The position numbers were made by a program, and so were the translations under genes. The notes below the pieces were generated by a model. It did not search any database. It saw only the letters and a program-made list of their open reading frames with translations, and had not been told where the DNA came from. This document shows positions 48,439-59,751 of a stretch of 64,000 nucleotides of DNA, one piece after another (positions within the stretch are counted from its first letter, which is position 1; every line of letters starts with the position of its first letter). The stretch comes from Lepus europaeus (Eukaryota; Chordata; Mammalia; Lagomorpha; Leporidae), in NCBI RefSeq assembly GCF_033115175.1, contig NC_084834.1, positions 123,314,275-123,378,274 of the forward strand, given 5' to 3'.

Positions 48439-48740
48439 CTAGGGCCCTAGCTGTGGCTTAGCAGGTAAAGCCACCCCCTGCGGTGCCAGCATCCTTTATG
48501 GGCACAGCTTTGAGTCCTGGCTGCTCCACTGCTGATCCCCTGGGAAAGCAGTGGAAGATAGCCCAAGTCCTTGGGCACCTGCACCCACAAAGGAGACCCA
48601 GAAGAAACTCCTGGCTCTTGGGTTTGGACTGGCCCAGATCTGACCATTGCAGCCATTTGGGGAGTGAACCAGCGGATGGACGATCTCTCTGTCCTCTGTC
48701 TTTCCCTCTCTCTGTCTCCTTGTAACTCTAATAATAATAA
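48439..48740 (+). mobile_element. C-repeat SINE
   Basis: Head CTAGGGCCCTAGCTGTGGC. TSD AAAGTGAGG is at 48430-48438 and 48741-48749. It shares its target with the preceding SINE. Confidence 0.93.
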
Positions 48741-49038
48741 AAAGTGAGGGTAAAGGGGAGGATGTGTAGGAGGAACTGAAGACAGAGGGTTTTAAAATAC
48801 AGGTGCTGAGAATGATTGATTTAGGAAAGCAGATTTGTAAGTCACTAGGAATGCACTTCTGTATGTAAGTAAGATCAATGTCTTAGTCACATGCTGTCAG
48901 ATACAGTAGCACAAAGAGGCACTCAAGGATTTATAGTATATGTGCATCTGTACAATGTCTACATTTGAAGTGAATGTTGCAAAATGTTAAAAAATGTAAA
49001 ACAATAAGTAAAATGAAAGGACTTCTGAATAACTACAG

Positions 49039-49535
49039 CAGGAGTGGTCAGTCTTTTTATGGCCAAGACCATTTGCATATTTATTTACTTATTTTAAATA
49101 TTTATTTATTTATTTGAAAGGCACAGAGAGAGCGCGAGAGCTGAGCCAACCCCTTCCCCTTTGCCAGGCTTCTAAGGAGCTTAGGAAGGGGAGTGGTTAC
49201 ATGGTACCGCCCCCGGGCCCCAGGTAAGGTACATCCTGGGGAAGGGGTCTTTTGATTGATAGGTGGATGGATAGGATTACACAGGGTGAGGGAGGTGTGG
49301 CTTCCAGTTCATGGCCCTAATCTTGCTCCCTGCCTTTATCCCATATCAGTTTTACATTGCTGGCCCCATTTGGGTACATACAACATACAACATCATTTGT
49401 GGGCCTTACAAAATTATCAACTTAAAATTAACCTACCATAGATTTAGTGAATTTTGAGTCACGCCTGCAGTTGCCTTGACAGGGCCGGACCAAACAATCT
49501 GTGAGCCTCCCAGGGTCAGATGTTCCCCACCCCTG
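49039..49535. mobile_element. hAT-type element, interrupted
   Basis: Ends are CAGGAGTGGTCAG (49039) and the inverted GTTCCCCACCCCTG (49522-49535). Internal words are GGCCAAGACCATTTGCATATT and TTGTGGGCCTTACAAAATTATC. Possible 8-bp TSD GAATAACT/GAATAAAA is imperfect. It holds a SINE scrap and an LTR-like segment. Confidence 0.65.
49088..49370 (-). mobile_element. SINE scrap enclosing an LTR-like segment
   Basis: TATTTATTTATTTGAAAGGCAC (49095-49125) begins an antisense C repeat, and GCTGGCCCC near 49360-49370 looks like its other end. The interior (49140-49340) has GGAAGGGGAGTGGTTAC and GTGTGGCTTCCAGTTC, echoing the U3 of the LTRs at 4.4 and 48.2 kb. Confidence 0.55.
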
Positions 49536-49543
49536 GAATAAAA

Positions 49544-50124
49544 GAGTTAACCGATCTCCCTTATTTCCCTCAAAAAGGCCTTCGCTCTTTTCTCTCCAGG
49601 TGTGTGGGGGTGGAGGGGGGGAGTTTTATACAGTGGTTTTGTGGTTATCTGAAAAATCCAATCAAATTGAACGAGTTGTGTCCCAGAGAAAGAAACCCAG
49701 ATCAGGTTTAGTATCTGGGCAATCAGGGTGTGTCCCCTGGAATGCGGCGGTGCTTGGGTCTCCTGCCCTTTCCCTACTTAAAGGGAAGGGAAACGGAGTA
49801 TGCATTTGCCCTGAGGAGGGGAAAGTGGACTTTGGCAGAAGAGCAGCCTCGCGCCGGCTGGGGAAACCGTGGCAGAGCCTAGCTGGCCTCACCCTCTCCT
49901 CTGCCTTTCGTTTTTTTGGTGAGTTCTCCAAATAAGAAGATGTGAGCCTTGTTCCCTTACAGTAAGTCTGGTTTATTGTAAGACATTTGTCAGTAAAGCA
50001 GCATTGGATGATCTTTAAATTGTATGGTGTCAACATCGACTTTGTCATTCTCATGTCCTATCTTGCTGTATTTGTATAACCTGTCCTTTTGTCTTAATAT
50101 ATCTCATTATTTTAACTATCTCTT
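49544..50124. other. Unassigned stretch with a 144-codon open frame
   Basis: Open on + from 49501 to 49935, with a few CpGs near 49745 and 49850. A possible donor (GGTGAGTTC) is near 49919. No recognisable product; most of the frame's start overlaps the hAT end, which argues against coding. Confidence 0.35.
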
Positions 50125-50139
50125 CTAAGACTCTAAACT

Positions 50140-50500
50140 TCTTTTTTTTTATTTTTTATTTTTTTATTTTTGACAGGCAGAGTGGATAGTGAGAGAGAGA
50201 GAGACAGAGAGAAAGGTCTTCCTTTGCTGTTGGTTCATCCTCCAATGTCCGCCGCAGCCGGCGTGCTGCTGCCGGCGCACCGCGCTGATCTGATGGCAGG
50301 AGCCAGGTGCTTCTCCTGGTCTCCCATGGGGTGCAGGGCCCAAGCACTTGGGCCATCCTCCACTGCACTCCCGGGCCACAGCAGAGAGCTGGCCTGGAAG
50401 AGGGGCAACTGGGACAGAATCCGGTGCCCCGACCGGGACTAGAACCCAGTGTGCCGGCGCCACAAGGTGGAGGATTAGCCTGTTGAGCCAAGGTGCCGGC
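50140..50500 (-). mobile_element. Young C-repeat SINE
   Basis: Antisense. The 15-bp TSD CTAAGACTCTAAACT is at 50125-50139 and 50501-50515. Confidence 0.97.
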
Positions 50501-50515
50501 CTAAGACTCTAAACT

Positions 50516-50811
50516 GACCCAAACAGTAACTCCTAGTTATGTGTGGCTATTAAGTTCATACTAATTTAACAAGTGTAGTGTTAGCTAGGTTTCACATGTT
50601 CTGTAACCACATGTCTGCTTGCTGCTGTATTGTGCAATGTAGGTATACAGCATCTCTTTCAGCATAGAACATTCTCTTGGGCATGTTAATCCACATCTTA
50701 CATTTTCATTCTACTTTTTGGCATGCAAATAATTTATTTTCTGCTTTCCTATATTTCCTTTTATGAAATTTAAAATTTTTTTTATCAAGCATGTTTTCTA
50801 TTTTTAAAAAT
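50516..50811. other. Unassigned stretch
   Basis: AT-rich, nothing recognised. Confidence 0.35.
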
Positions 50812-50822
50812 ATTTAATTTAA

Positions 50823-51173
50823 TTGCCGGCACCGCGGCTCACTAGGCTAATCCTCCGCCTTGCGGTGCCGGCACACCGGGTTCTAGTCCTGGTCGGGGCA
50901 CCGGATTCTGTCCCGGTTGCCCCTCTTCCAGGCCAGCTCTCTGCTGTGGCCAGGGAGTGCAGTGGAGGATGGCCCAAGTCCTTGGGCCCTGCACCCCATG
51001 GGAGACCAGGAGAAGCACCTGGCTCCTGCCATGGGATCAGCGCGGTGCACCGGCCACAGCGCGCCTACCGCGGTGGCCATTGGAGGGTGAACAAACGGCA
51101 AAAGGAAGACCTTTTTCTCTGTCTCTCTCTCATTGTCCACTCTGCCTGTCAAAAATTAAAAAAATATATATAG
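50823..51173 (+). mobile_element. Young C-repeat SINE
   Basis: GCCGGCACCGCGGCTCACTAGG head, GGTTCTAGTCCTGG B box. TSD ATTTAATTTAA is at 50812-50822 and 51174-51183. Confidence 0.96.
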
Positions 51174-51184
51174 ATTTAATTTAA

Positions 51185-51511
51185 GCCGGCGCCGTGGCTT
51201 AACAGGCTAATCCTCTGCCTTGCGGTGCCGGCACACCAGGTTCTAGTCCCGGTTGGGGCGCCGGATTCTATCCCGGTTGCCCCTCTTCCAGGCCAGCTCT
51301 CTGCTATGGCCCGGGAAGGCAGTGGAGGATGGCCCAAGTGCTTGGGCCCTGCACCCGCATGAGAGACCAGGAGAAGCACCTGGCTCCTGCCTTCGGATCG
51401 GCACGATGCGCTGGCCGCAGCAGCCATTGGAGGGTGAACCAACGACAAAAAGGAAGACCTTTCTCTCTGTCTCTCTCTCTCACTATCCACTCTGCCTGTC
51501 AAAAAAAAAAA
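51185..51511 (+). mobile_element. Young C-repeat SINE, adjacent to previous
   Basis: GCCGGCGCCGTGGCTTAACAGG head. It follows the previous SINE's TSD directly, with a further AATTAATTTA after its tail. Confidence 0.96.
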
Positions 51512-51512
51512 A

Positions 51513-51817
51513 ATTAATTTATGTATTTGAAAAGCAGAGTTACAGAGAGAGAGAAGGAAAAGAGAGAGAGAGCTATAGTCCATCTGCTGGTTCACTCCCC
51601 AGATGGCTGCATCAGCTAGGGCTGGGCCAGGCTAAAACAGGAACCAGGAGCTTCTCATGGGTCTCCCACGTGGGTGCAGGGGCCCAAGGACTTGGGCCAT
51701 CCTTTGGCTGCTTTCCCAGGTTGCATTAGCAGGGAGCTGGATTGGAAGTGGAGCAGCCGGGACTCAACCTACGCCCATATAGGATGTCGACTTTACTCTG
51801 CACCACAGCGCTGACCC
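51513..51817 (-). mobile_element. Older C-repeat SINE
   Basis: Antisense: TATTTGAAAAGCAGAGTTACAG, ending GCACCACAGCGCTGACCC. Forms an inverted pair with the preceding copy. Confidence 0.92.
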
Positions 51818-52021
51818 TTATCAAATTTTTTTTATTGCTTTGGCTTCTCAAGATGAATGTTTACATAATTATTTTAATCCTTTTTAAAAATTAATATGAG
51901 CCAATAATTTTCCTGTGAGTATTGTAAAAATAATTCCTTTGTTACATTTACCAATAACATTTACTCTATGGTTTTGAGGCTCTCTCTGGTCAAGTTTTTA
52001 TGTAGTCCCTCCCTCCCTCAT

Positions 52022-52316
52022 TTTTTTTTTTTAAGATTTTATTTATTTATTTGAGAGGGAGAAAGGTCTTCTGTCTGTTGGTTCACTCTCCAAATGGCCA
52101 CAATGGCCGGAGCTGCACTGATCCAAAGCCAGGTGCCACTTCCTGGTCTCCCACGTGGGTGCAGGGGCCCAAGGACTTGGCCATCTTCTACTGCTATCCC
52201 AGGACATAAAGGAGAGCTGGATCAGAATTGGAGCAGCCAGGACCAGAACTGGTACCCAGAAGGGATGGCAGTGCCACAGGCAGAGGATTAACCCACTGCG
52301 CCATGGCGCCCGCCCC
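52022..52316 (-). mobile_element. C-repeat SINE
   Basis: Antisense, ending GCGCCATGGCGCCCGCCC. Flanking CCTCCCTCATTT (52010-52021) recurs at 52317-52328 in slightly changed form. Confidence 0.93.
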
Positions 52317-52384
52317 TCCTCCCTCATTTAAAAGTCTGTCATCTGCAGAGATAAGAGGCATTTAATAAGGTCAGGGAAGATACC

Positions 52385-52670
52385 TTTTTTTTTTTTTTTT
52401 TAAGATTTATTTATTTATTTGAAAGTCAGAGTTACACAGAGAGGGGGGAGGCAGACAGAGAGAGAGAGAGAGAGATCTTCTATCTGCTGGCTCACTCCCC
52501 AATTGGCTGCAACAGCCAGAGCTGAGCCAATCCAAAACCAGGAGCCTCTTCCTGGTCTCCCGTGTGGCTGCAGGGGCCCAAGGACTTGGACCATCTTCAG
52601 CTGCTTTCCTAGGCCACAGCAGAGAGCTGGATCAGAACTGGAGCAGCAGGACTCTAACTGGATGCCTAGT
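52385..52670 (-). mobile_element. C-repeat SINE, 5' head missing
   Basis: Antisense, from a long T-run through GATCTTCTATCTGCTGGC. It stops near AACTGGATGCCTAGT without the usual head. Confidence 0.9.
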
Positions 52671-53298
52671 ATTAAATCCCACTCTTGAACTTTTTGGAGC
52701 TGCCTGTATGAGTGACTTTTCCATAATATGTTGCACTTTCTTTCATTTTCCAATCTGATCTCTCTTCTTCAATGGCTTTATTTCACTTTTGTACATTTTA
52801 GAACTCTGGGAAGTCATTTCTCCTTCTCTGTGTTAAAATCTTCTACTCCTGTAGTTTTGCTCTTGAGTTCTATTTCATTGAGATTTTTATGATTTGTAGT
52901 TCAATCCTACCTCACTGGATAATTTTTAGTCATGTTCTGCTTTCCAAGGGAAAGGATTTCTTGAATATTCATGCTAGATCCACTTTTTGTTCCCACTTCT
53001 TAAGCACTTGAGCCTTTTTAGTCCTTTTCATTCAGTTGAGTTCTCTCTACACCATGTAAACCTAAGGCAATAGTTTGGAGAAAAATTCCATCAGTGTTGT
53101 ACAATGGGACATTTGCCTAGTTCAGCTTAGCCACTATTAAATGTCTTATCTATTGAGGTTTCATGATGGGGGAGTGGGAGGGGCTGGTTCTCCTCCACTT
53201 AGTACTTTCTTTGATCCCCCACTTGGAAGCAGGGACATAGTGTATGTCCTCGAGCATACCTATAAGGGCTATCTCTATCTGTCCTTAAAAGAAAAATT
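52671..53298. other. Unassigned stretch
   Basis: No gene or repeat recognised. Confidence 0.35.
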
Positions 53299-53640
53299 TC
53301 GGGGTCAGCGTTGTGGCATAGTGAGTAAAGCCTCCGCCTTTGATGCTGGCATCGCATATGGGCGCTGGTTCATGTCTGGGCTGCTCCACTTCTGATCCAG
53401 CTCCCAGCTAATGGCCTGGGAAAGTAATGCGGGATGGTCCAAGTGCTTGCGCCCCTGTTTCCTACATGGGAGACCTGGATGAAGCTCCTGGCCCCTGGGT
53501 TCGGCCTGGCCTAGACCAGCCTGTTGCAGTCATCTGGGGAGTAAAACAGTGGATGGAAGACCTCTCTCTCTCTCTCTTTGTCTCTCCCTTTCTCTCTGTA
53601 ACTCTGACATAAATAAATAAATAAATCTGAAATAAATAAA
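53299..53640 (+). mobile_element. C-repeat SINE
   Basis: GGGGTCAGCGTTGTGGCATAG head, ending CTCTGACATAAATAAATAAATAAATC. Confidence 0.92.
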
Positions 53641-53689
53641 TCTTTAAAATAAAGAAAAGATAAATTTTAAGAGTGTCAAAAAAAAGAGA

Positions 53690-54252
53690 AATTTTCTATT
53701 TCTCTATTTTGCTCTGAATTTGGTCAGAAGCTACAACCAAGCATAACATCAGGCCAAAGCCTGTTGAGTTTTCCTACGTCTCCCCTGTTCATCCTCAGAG
53801 CTCCTGGATTGTCTGGATAATTCGATCGGCAGTATTCATGGAGAATTCCTTTGGAATGGTGTACTGTCCTGGACCCTGGTTAGCCATCCCCAGCTTTAAT
53901 CTGGGGCTTCCTCTCAACATCTGACTGAGAGATAGAACTGCACTTAGCATTTGATTGTGAAAGGAGAGGAGAGCAAGGACTTAAAACAATTCAGAAACGA
54001 TTTTTGTTTCAAGATAAAAGAGACCCAGTGAGCTTAAACATGAGGGGCTTGACTGCAGTAAGGAGACAGGATCTAACAGGAGAAGAGAGTGACCAGGGAC
54101 AGCAAGGATACTGATTGGAACAGGAGAGAAGAAGCAACCAAGGGGCATGAACAAAGGAATAATTGTAGCTATTGCCGTGATAAACTAAGTTACTACCACA
54201 TAGTGGGATTCATACATGTTATGCACTGATTTATATCCATTAACATAAATTA
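53690..54252. other. Unassigned stretch
   Basis: No gene or repeat recognised. Confidence 0.35.
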
Positions 54253-54264
54253 CTCAAGATTCTT

Positions 54265-54586
54265 TTTTTTAAGATTTATTTATTTATTTGAAAGTCAGAG
54301 TTCCATAGAGAGAGGAGAGGCAGAGAGAGACAGAGAGAAAGAGAGAGAGATCTTCCATCCGATGCTTCACTCCCCAGATGGCCACAATGGCCGGAGCTGT
54401 GCTGATCTGAAGTGGGTCTCCCACGTGGGTGCAGGGGCCCAAGGACTTGGGTCATCTTCTACTGCTTTCCCAGGCCATAGCAGAGAGCTGGATCAGAAGT
54501 GGAGCAGCTGGGACTTGAACCAGCGCCCATATGGGATGCTGGTGCTTGAAGCCAGGGCGTTAACCCACTGCACCATAGCACTGCCC
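54265..54586 (-). mobile_element. C-repeat SINE
   Basis: Antisense, ending GCACCATAGCACTGCCC. TSD CTCAAGATTCTT (54253-54264) and CTCAAAATTCTT (54587-54598). Confidence 0.95.
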
Positions 54587-54598
54587 CTCAAAATTCTT

Positions 54599-54735
54599 AG
54601 GTTGAAGTCCTAACCCCCAAGGCATGCTACCAAATTTACATAAAGGGTCTTCAACTAGGTAATGAATATACAATGAGGTGCTTAGACTGGCCTATATTCC
54701 AATGTGGTTGATATCTTTATAAGAAAAGGAAATGG
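54599..54735 (+). mobile_element. MLT1/MST-type MaLR fragment
   Basis: GTTGAAGTCCTAACCCCCAAGG, GGGTCTTCAACTAGGTAATG and GATATCTTTATAAGAAAAGG follow the order of MaLR LTR 5' halves. Confidence 0.7.
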
Positions 54736-54736
54736 G

Positions 54737-54890
54737 TGGGTGGGTGTGGGAGCCCCAAATGTTGCTGCCTGTGATGCCAGCATCCCATATCAGAGTGCCA
54801 TCTGAGTCCTGGCTGCTCCCTGCTCATGCCACTGTGCCTGAGAAAGCAGCAGAAGATGATCCAGTACTTGGATTCTTGTTAGTAAATGTC
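54737..54890 (+). mobile_element. Truncated C-repeat SINE
   Basis: GCTGCCTGTGATGCCAGCATCC, GAAAGCAGCAGAAGATGATCC; 3' half absent. Confidence 0.8.
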
Positions 54891-55249
54891 AGAGGTGCTG
54901 TTCGAAGTAAGATGGAGGTGTGGGACACGGCACTCAATGACTTGAGCACAGGAGGTGGGCAGAGGTAGCGTGAGTAAAATTATTATGGTGACATTTTCTA
55001 GTGTGTACTTTGTTAAATTACTCATGTTTTCTCAAACTCTGTGTATGTCACTTATTAAATTGGTAGGTAAACTGTAGTCCATAGGGTTATTGTGAGGACT
55101 AAATAAATGAATATATGTAAATATGTAACACATTTAATACAAATTTAGCTTTTTTCTTTCGGAATTCGGTACAGATGGGTGAAATAATTGTACTTCTGTT
55201 TATGACACAATCATCATTTGTCCATGAAATAATTTATTGACAGTTTGGG
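54891..55249. other. Unassigned stretch with MIR-like segment
   Basis: GGGTTATTGTGAGGACTAAATAAATG (about 55084-55110) is MIR-like on the + strand. Confidence 0.5.
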
Positions 55250-55262
55250 GAGTAACAATTTA

Positions 55263-55613
55263 TTTATTTATTTATTTTTAAATTTTTTGACGGGCAGAGT
55301 GAATAGTGAGAGAAAGAGAGACAAAGGTCTTCCTTTGCCGTTGGTTCACCCTCCAATGGCCGCCGCGGCCGGTGTGCTGCGGCTGGTGCACTGCGCTGAT
55401 CCGAAGGCAGGAGCCAGGTGCTTCTCCTGGTCTCCCATGGGGTGCAGGGCCCAAGTACTTGGGCCATCCTCCACTGCACTCCCTGGCCACAGCAGAGAGC
55501 TGGCCTGGAAGAGGGGCAACCGGGGCAGAATCCGGCGCCCCGACTGGGACTAGAACCCGGTGTGCTAGCGCCGCTAGGTGGAGGATTAGCCTGTTGAGCC
55601 ACGGCGCCGGCCG
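55263..55613 (-). mobile_element. Young C-repeat SINE
   Basis: Antisense, ending CACGGCGCCGGCCG. The 13-bp TSD GAGTAACAATTTA is at 55250-55262 and 55614-55626. Confidence 0.97.
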
Positions 55614-55626
55614 GAGTAACAATTTA

Positions 55627-56492
55627 TAATAGATTTCTCACACACATGCATACATACATATGTACACATGTGTATGTGTGTGAGTATAATAAACACATGA
55701 TTGTTTCAGCTAATGTAAATATAAATGAGTTTTCAAGGATTTCAGCTACCACTTTAATAAAGTGTTAGACAAAGCAGCTTCATTTCCTCCCAACACCCAG
55801 TCATCCCATGGCTTCAGAGCAGCCGTAACCTAGAGGATTGTGAAAGTCTCTTACGGAGACCCTGGCAATCCTCTGCTTCCCACAGGGCACAGTGAGGGCT
55901 AGGTATGAGGATGTGTGGCATCGATTCCCTGCAAAGGGAGCAAGGCCTTGAGTTGATGAACTCCTTCATGGATCGATTCTCAGTTGGTTTAAAACCAATG
56001 CACTGGTGACAGATGTAAAAGGCAGGTTGAGGGCGAGCTGGAAGGCAGTGGGGTTCCAGAGGGCTGTGACGGCTGTTGGAGAACCATTGCTAGTCACAAA
56101 GCAAGGGAAGTCGGATCAATTGCACAGTGCTCACCTGTAGGTGGAAGGCATAATCCTCATGTTACATGAGTCAGGGATCTCTGGGTTCTGGAACTAGGGA
56201 GAGGGTTAAATAGCCTGGACTTCATGAGATAATTCACACATAAAACAATGATTTTCATCTTCTTATCCATAAGATATCTGCATTTATGTCTTACTTATTA
56301 GCAACTATGGCCATAGCCTTCTTACTGCGCCCTCGGATCGGAGAATTGTGTGCCAACATCTTTTAGAATGCCCTAAGTTTTTCTGTTGTTCAGGTGGCAT
56401 CACACCCTGGTGAAAGGCTGGTGTTTCATGACAGGTGGGTCTGGACACTATGCATAAGGCTGGAGTCTCATGGCTTCTTTCTCTGCCCTCAG
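55627..56492. other. Unassigned non-coding stretch
   Basis: It starts with a short TG/TA-rich microsatellite-like run (55640-55690). Beyond that no repeat family or gene was recognised. Confidence 0.4.
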
Positions 56493-56575
56493 CTTTGCAA
56501 GCTTAGCTAAGCTTGGACTGCATGACACCCAGAGGAAGATCGCAGGGAAGCAAGTTACTGCCAATGCACCCACTG
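56493..56575 (+). other. Candidate internal exon (83 bp), function unknown
   Basis: The segment is bounded by a strong polypyrimidine tract and acceptor (CTTTCTCTGCCCTCAG) and a good donor (CTG then GTAAGC). One frame is open throughout and would read ASLAKLGLHDTQRKIAGKQV within it; the other two frames contain stops. I do not recognise the peptide. It lies 2.1 kb upstream of the KRAB-A exon on the same strand, so it could be a 5' exon of that gene, an exon of another gene, or chance. Transcript evidence would decide. Confidence 0.3.
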
Positions 56576-56779
56576 GTAAGCACAGAATGTCTTTTTCTAT
56601 TGATGGAGTAAGAACAGCTCCTTTTTGCAAATAAGTAAGGACAAACAGGAGATGTTTAGGTATCTGAGCTCCAGCGAAGTGTTCCCAGGACTCTGGGCTG
56701 GTTCTCCTGGTCAGGAATGCATCAGTGATGCATAGCCTTCTTAATATCACACTAGTTTATTCCAGTCCCAGAAAGGTTG

Positions 56780-57150
56780 TGAATTACAGAAGAGATGCAG
56801 GATTTTCTCTTTCTCGTCCGGATTATAATTCACCCATTAACTATGGTTCTGGCTGTATTGGGCTTAGCGTCGTGGTGAATGCGGGTGATAGAGATGAGCG
56901 AGGACTAGAACCTGACAGTCCAGCATGGGTCAGATGTTCTCGCAGGCGAGTTCACCCAATCCAGCGGGGCTGCACACTCAGGAGGAGGAATGCGGTAGGC
57001 AGAGTAGAATGTAAGGCTCCGATGAAGTGTCTAATGAGCTGGATGCACAAAGACCGATAAAGAAGCTTCTTCCTTCCCTCGAGCCAAGCGATTAGATCGC
57101 GCTACGAGGGGAGATGGTGGTTCCCAGAGCAAACCGAGACTGGGAGGCCT
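56780..57150 (+). promoter_or_regulatory. CpG-bearing segment, possible promoter or 5' exon upstream of the KRAB exon
   Basis: This stretch carries roughly 15-20 CpG dinucleotides, for example in TCTCGTCCGG, AGCGTCGTGG and GATCGCGCTACGAGG. The surrounding non-SINE sequence has very few. No SINE or LINE signature was recognised inside it. KRAB-ZNF genes often start in CpG islands, so a promoter 1.6 kb upstream of the KRAB-A exon is plausible but not shown. No TATA box is evident. Confidence 0.3.
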
Positions 57151-57441
57151 CCTGCCCCCGGAATGACCACTGTAGGACTGCCCCTCAGCAGGTGGGCTCA
57201 CAGGTCTCTGGCTTGTGTTGCTGACCTCTCTACATTTTAGCCTCACTACTGAGTCACGTCATGCTGAGAGACGGCGTGTAGTGAACCCGGGTTTCCACGA
57301 AGCTCATTTGGTTCTGAAGAATGCTACAGATTACCTCAAAATTTGCTGCCTGTTAAAAAAGAACAGTAGATTAATGGCAGATATTTATCACATATTTGTT
57401 AGGAAGCATTTCATTATATCATTTCAGTGGATCCTTCAACA
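57151..57441. other. Unassigned stretch between CpG segment and SINE
   Basis: Apparently single-copy sequence. A CATTTTAG at about 57230-57240 could be a splice acceptor, but no paired donor or coding sense was found. Confidence 0.3.
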
Positions 57442-57455
57442 CTTGTAATGGTTCA

Positions 57456-57792
57456 TTGTTTTCTTTTTAGTATTTCTTTTATTTATTTGAGAGGCTGAGT
57501 TACAGAGAGAGGGGGAGAGACAGAAAGAGAGGTCTTTCATCCGCTGGTTCACTCCCCAAATGGCCTCAATAGCCAGGGCTGGGCCAGGCCAAAACCAGGT
57601 GCCAAGAGCCTCCTCCGGGTCTCCCATGTGAGTGCCAGGGGCCCAAGCATCTAGGCCATCCTCTGCCGCCTTCCTAGGCATATTAGCAGGAGGCTGGATT
57701 GGAAATGGAGTAACCAAGACTCAAACCAGCATCAATTTGGGATACTGGTGCTACAGGCAGTGGCTTATTCCACTATACCACAGTGCCAGCCC
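57456..57792 (-). mobile_element. C-repeat SINE upstream of the KRAB exon
   Basis: Antisense. TSD CTTGTAATGGTTCA (57442-57455) and CTTGTAATAGTTCA (57793-57806). Confidence 0.95.
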
Positions 57793-57806
57793 CTTGTAAT
57801 AGTTCA

Positions 57807-58260
57807 GAAACCAGTTTATAGATGAGGTATGCAGTACTTGTCTAAGAGAATATTTGAATTACAGCCACAGTTTAAAAGTGGTAAATCATGCTAATAGTAT
57901 GCGTTATGATGTGTCTGTACTTCAGTTACATGAAACATTGTGGAAGAGAATTCTAGTTATGCATTTTCACATGCAAATTTTATAATTACCTGGGAGGACA
58001 AAACTATGAGGTTGCAAAAAAGTTTCCAGTACACTTCATGTGGTATAGCTTTATGATAGTTATGTGGATTCAGTGTATGTATGCCTCTGTGCATAGGTAT
58101 GGGAAACGGATACCAAGTCAACCCGGAGAGTGACCTGGCTGGAGGTCAAACACAGTTTCATCTTTCTGTACACCCAGTTCCTTCCCCTCCTGTGTCATCA
58201 CAGCCTTCCTTCCTGCACATGAACAAGGGCTTCCCTGTCTAAACTGGAATGTCCATGATA
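57807..58260. other. Unassigned intergenic or intronic stretch
   Basis: AT-rich, no recognisable coding exon or repeat before the inverted L1 end that begins near 58261. Confidence 0.4.
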
Positions 58261-58640
58261 CTCTTATTTTTTTCCCTTTTATGTAATGGGTGCAAATTTC
58301 CTAAGTGCAACCTTAGGAATATAGTGATTCTTCCCACCATACCAGCCCTCCCACCCTCAATGCCACCCCCCCCCCCTTCTCTCCCAGTCCCAGTCCCATT
58401 CTCCATTAAGATTCATTTTCAATTAACTTTATACACAGAAGACCAACTCTATACCGGGTAAAGATTTCAACAATTTGCACACACAAACTGTTTGAGAACA
58501 AGTTTTACAGTTAATTCTCATAATACAACTCATTGAGGACAGAGGTTCCTGCATGGGAAGTAAGTGTACAGTGACTCCTGTTGTTAATTTAACAATTAGC
58601 ACTCTCATGTATGAAAGTACATAATAGTCTAAGAATTTTC
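58261..58640 (-). mobile_element. L1 3'UTR end, antisense
   Basis: Complement of 21.9-22.3 kb: ATTCTTCCCACCATACCAGCCC, a C-rich tract, AATTAACTTTATACACAGAAG and CTGTTGTTAATTTAACAATT. It ends about 23 bp before the KRAB-A exon. Confidence 0.88.
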
Positions 58641-58663
58641 TCTGGTGATGGATGGTGTTTTAG

Positions 58664-59190
<527 letters not shown>

Positions 59191-59720
59191 TCTGCATATT
59201 TGTGGGGTATAGTGTGATAATTAGATGGGCACACACCGTGCCATGATTAAATCAGGGTAATTGACGTTCCAGTCTCCTTAACCATTTATGATTTGTGTTG
59301 GGAAACTTCACACTCCTCTCTCCTAGTTCTTTGTAATATATATTATATGTTGTAAACAATAGACACATGCTGTTCTGTAGACCAGACCTTACTCCTCCTA
59401 TCTAGCTGTTATCTGGTACTTGTTACACAGCTCTCCCCTACTGTTCCTCTCCTCTACCACTCGTAGCCTCTAGAGACCACTATTTTACTCCGTACATTTG
59501 TGAGAGCAAGTTTCGTAGCTTCTACATGAGTTAGAACTACATGGTGACCATCTTTCAGTGCCAGGTTATTTAACTTCGCATAATATCCTCCAGTTCCATC
59601 CACACTTCATCAAATGACAGCATCTCACCCTGTCTTATAAAGCTGACTGATACTCTCTCATGTATTTATAGATACCACATATATATTTATATATATACCA
59701 CATCCTCTGCATCCATTCTT

Positions 59721-59724
<4 letters not shown>

Positions 59725-59751
<27 letters not shown>

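Noticed and set aside
49501..49935. 144-codon + strand frame as a gene
   Set aside because: Its start lies in the end of a hAT element and no domain is recognisable.
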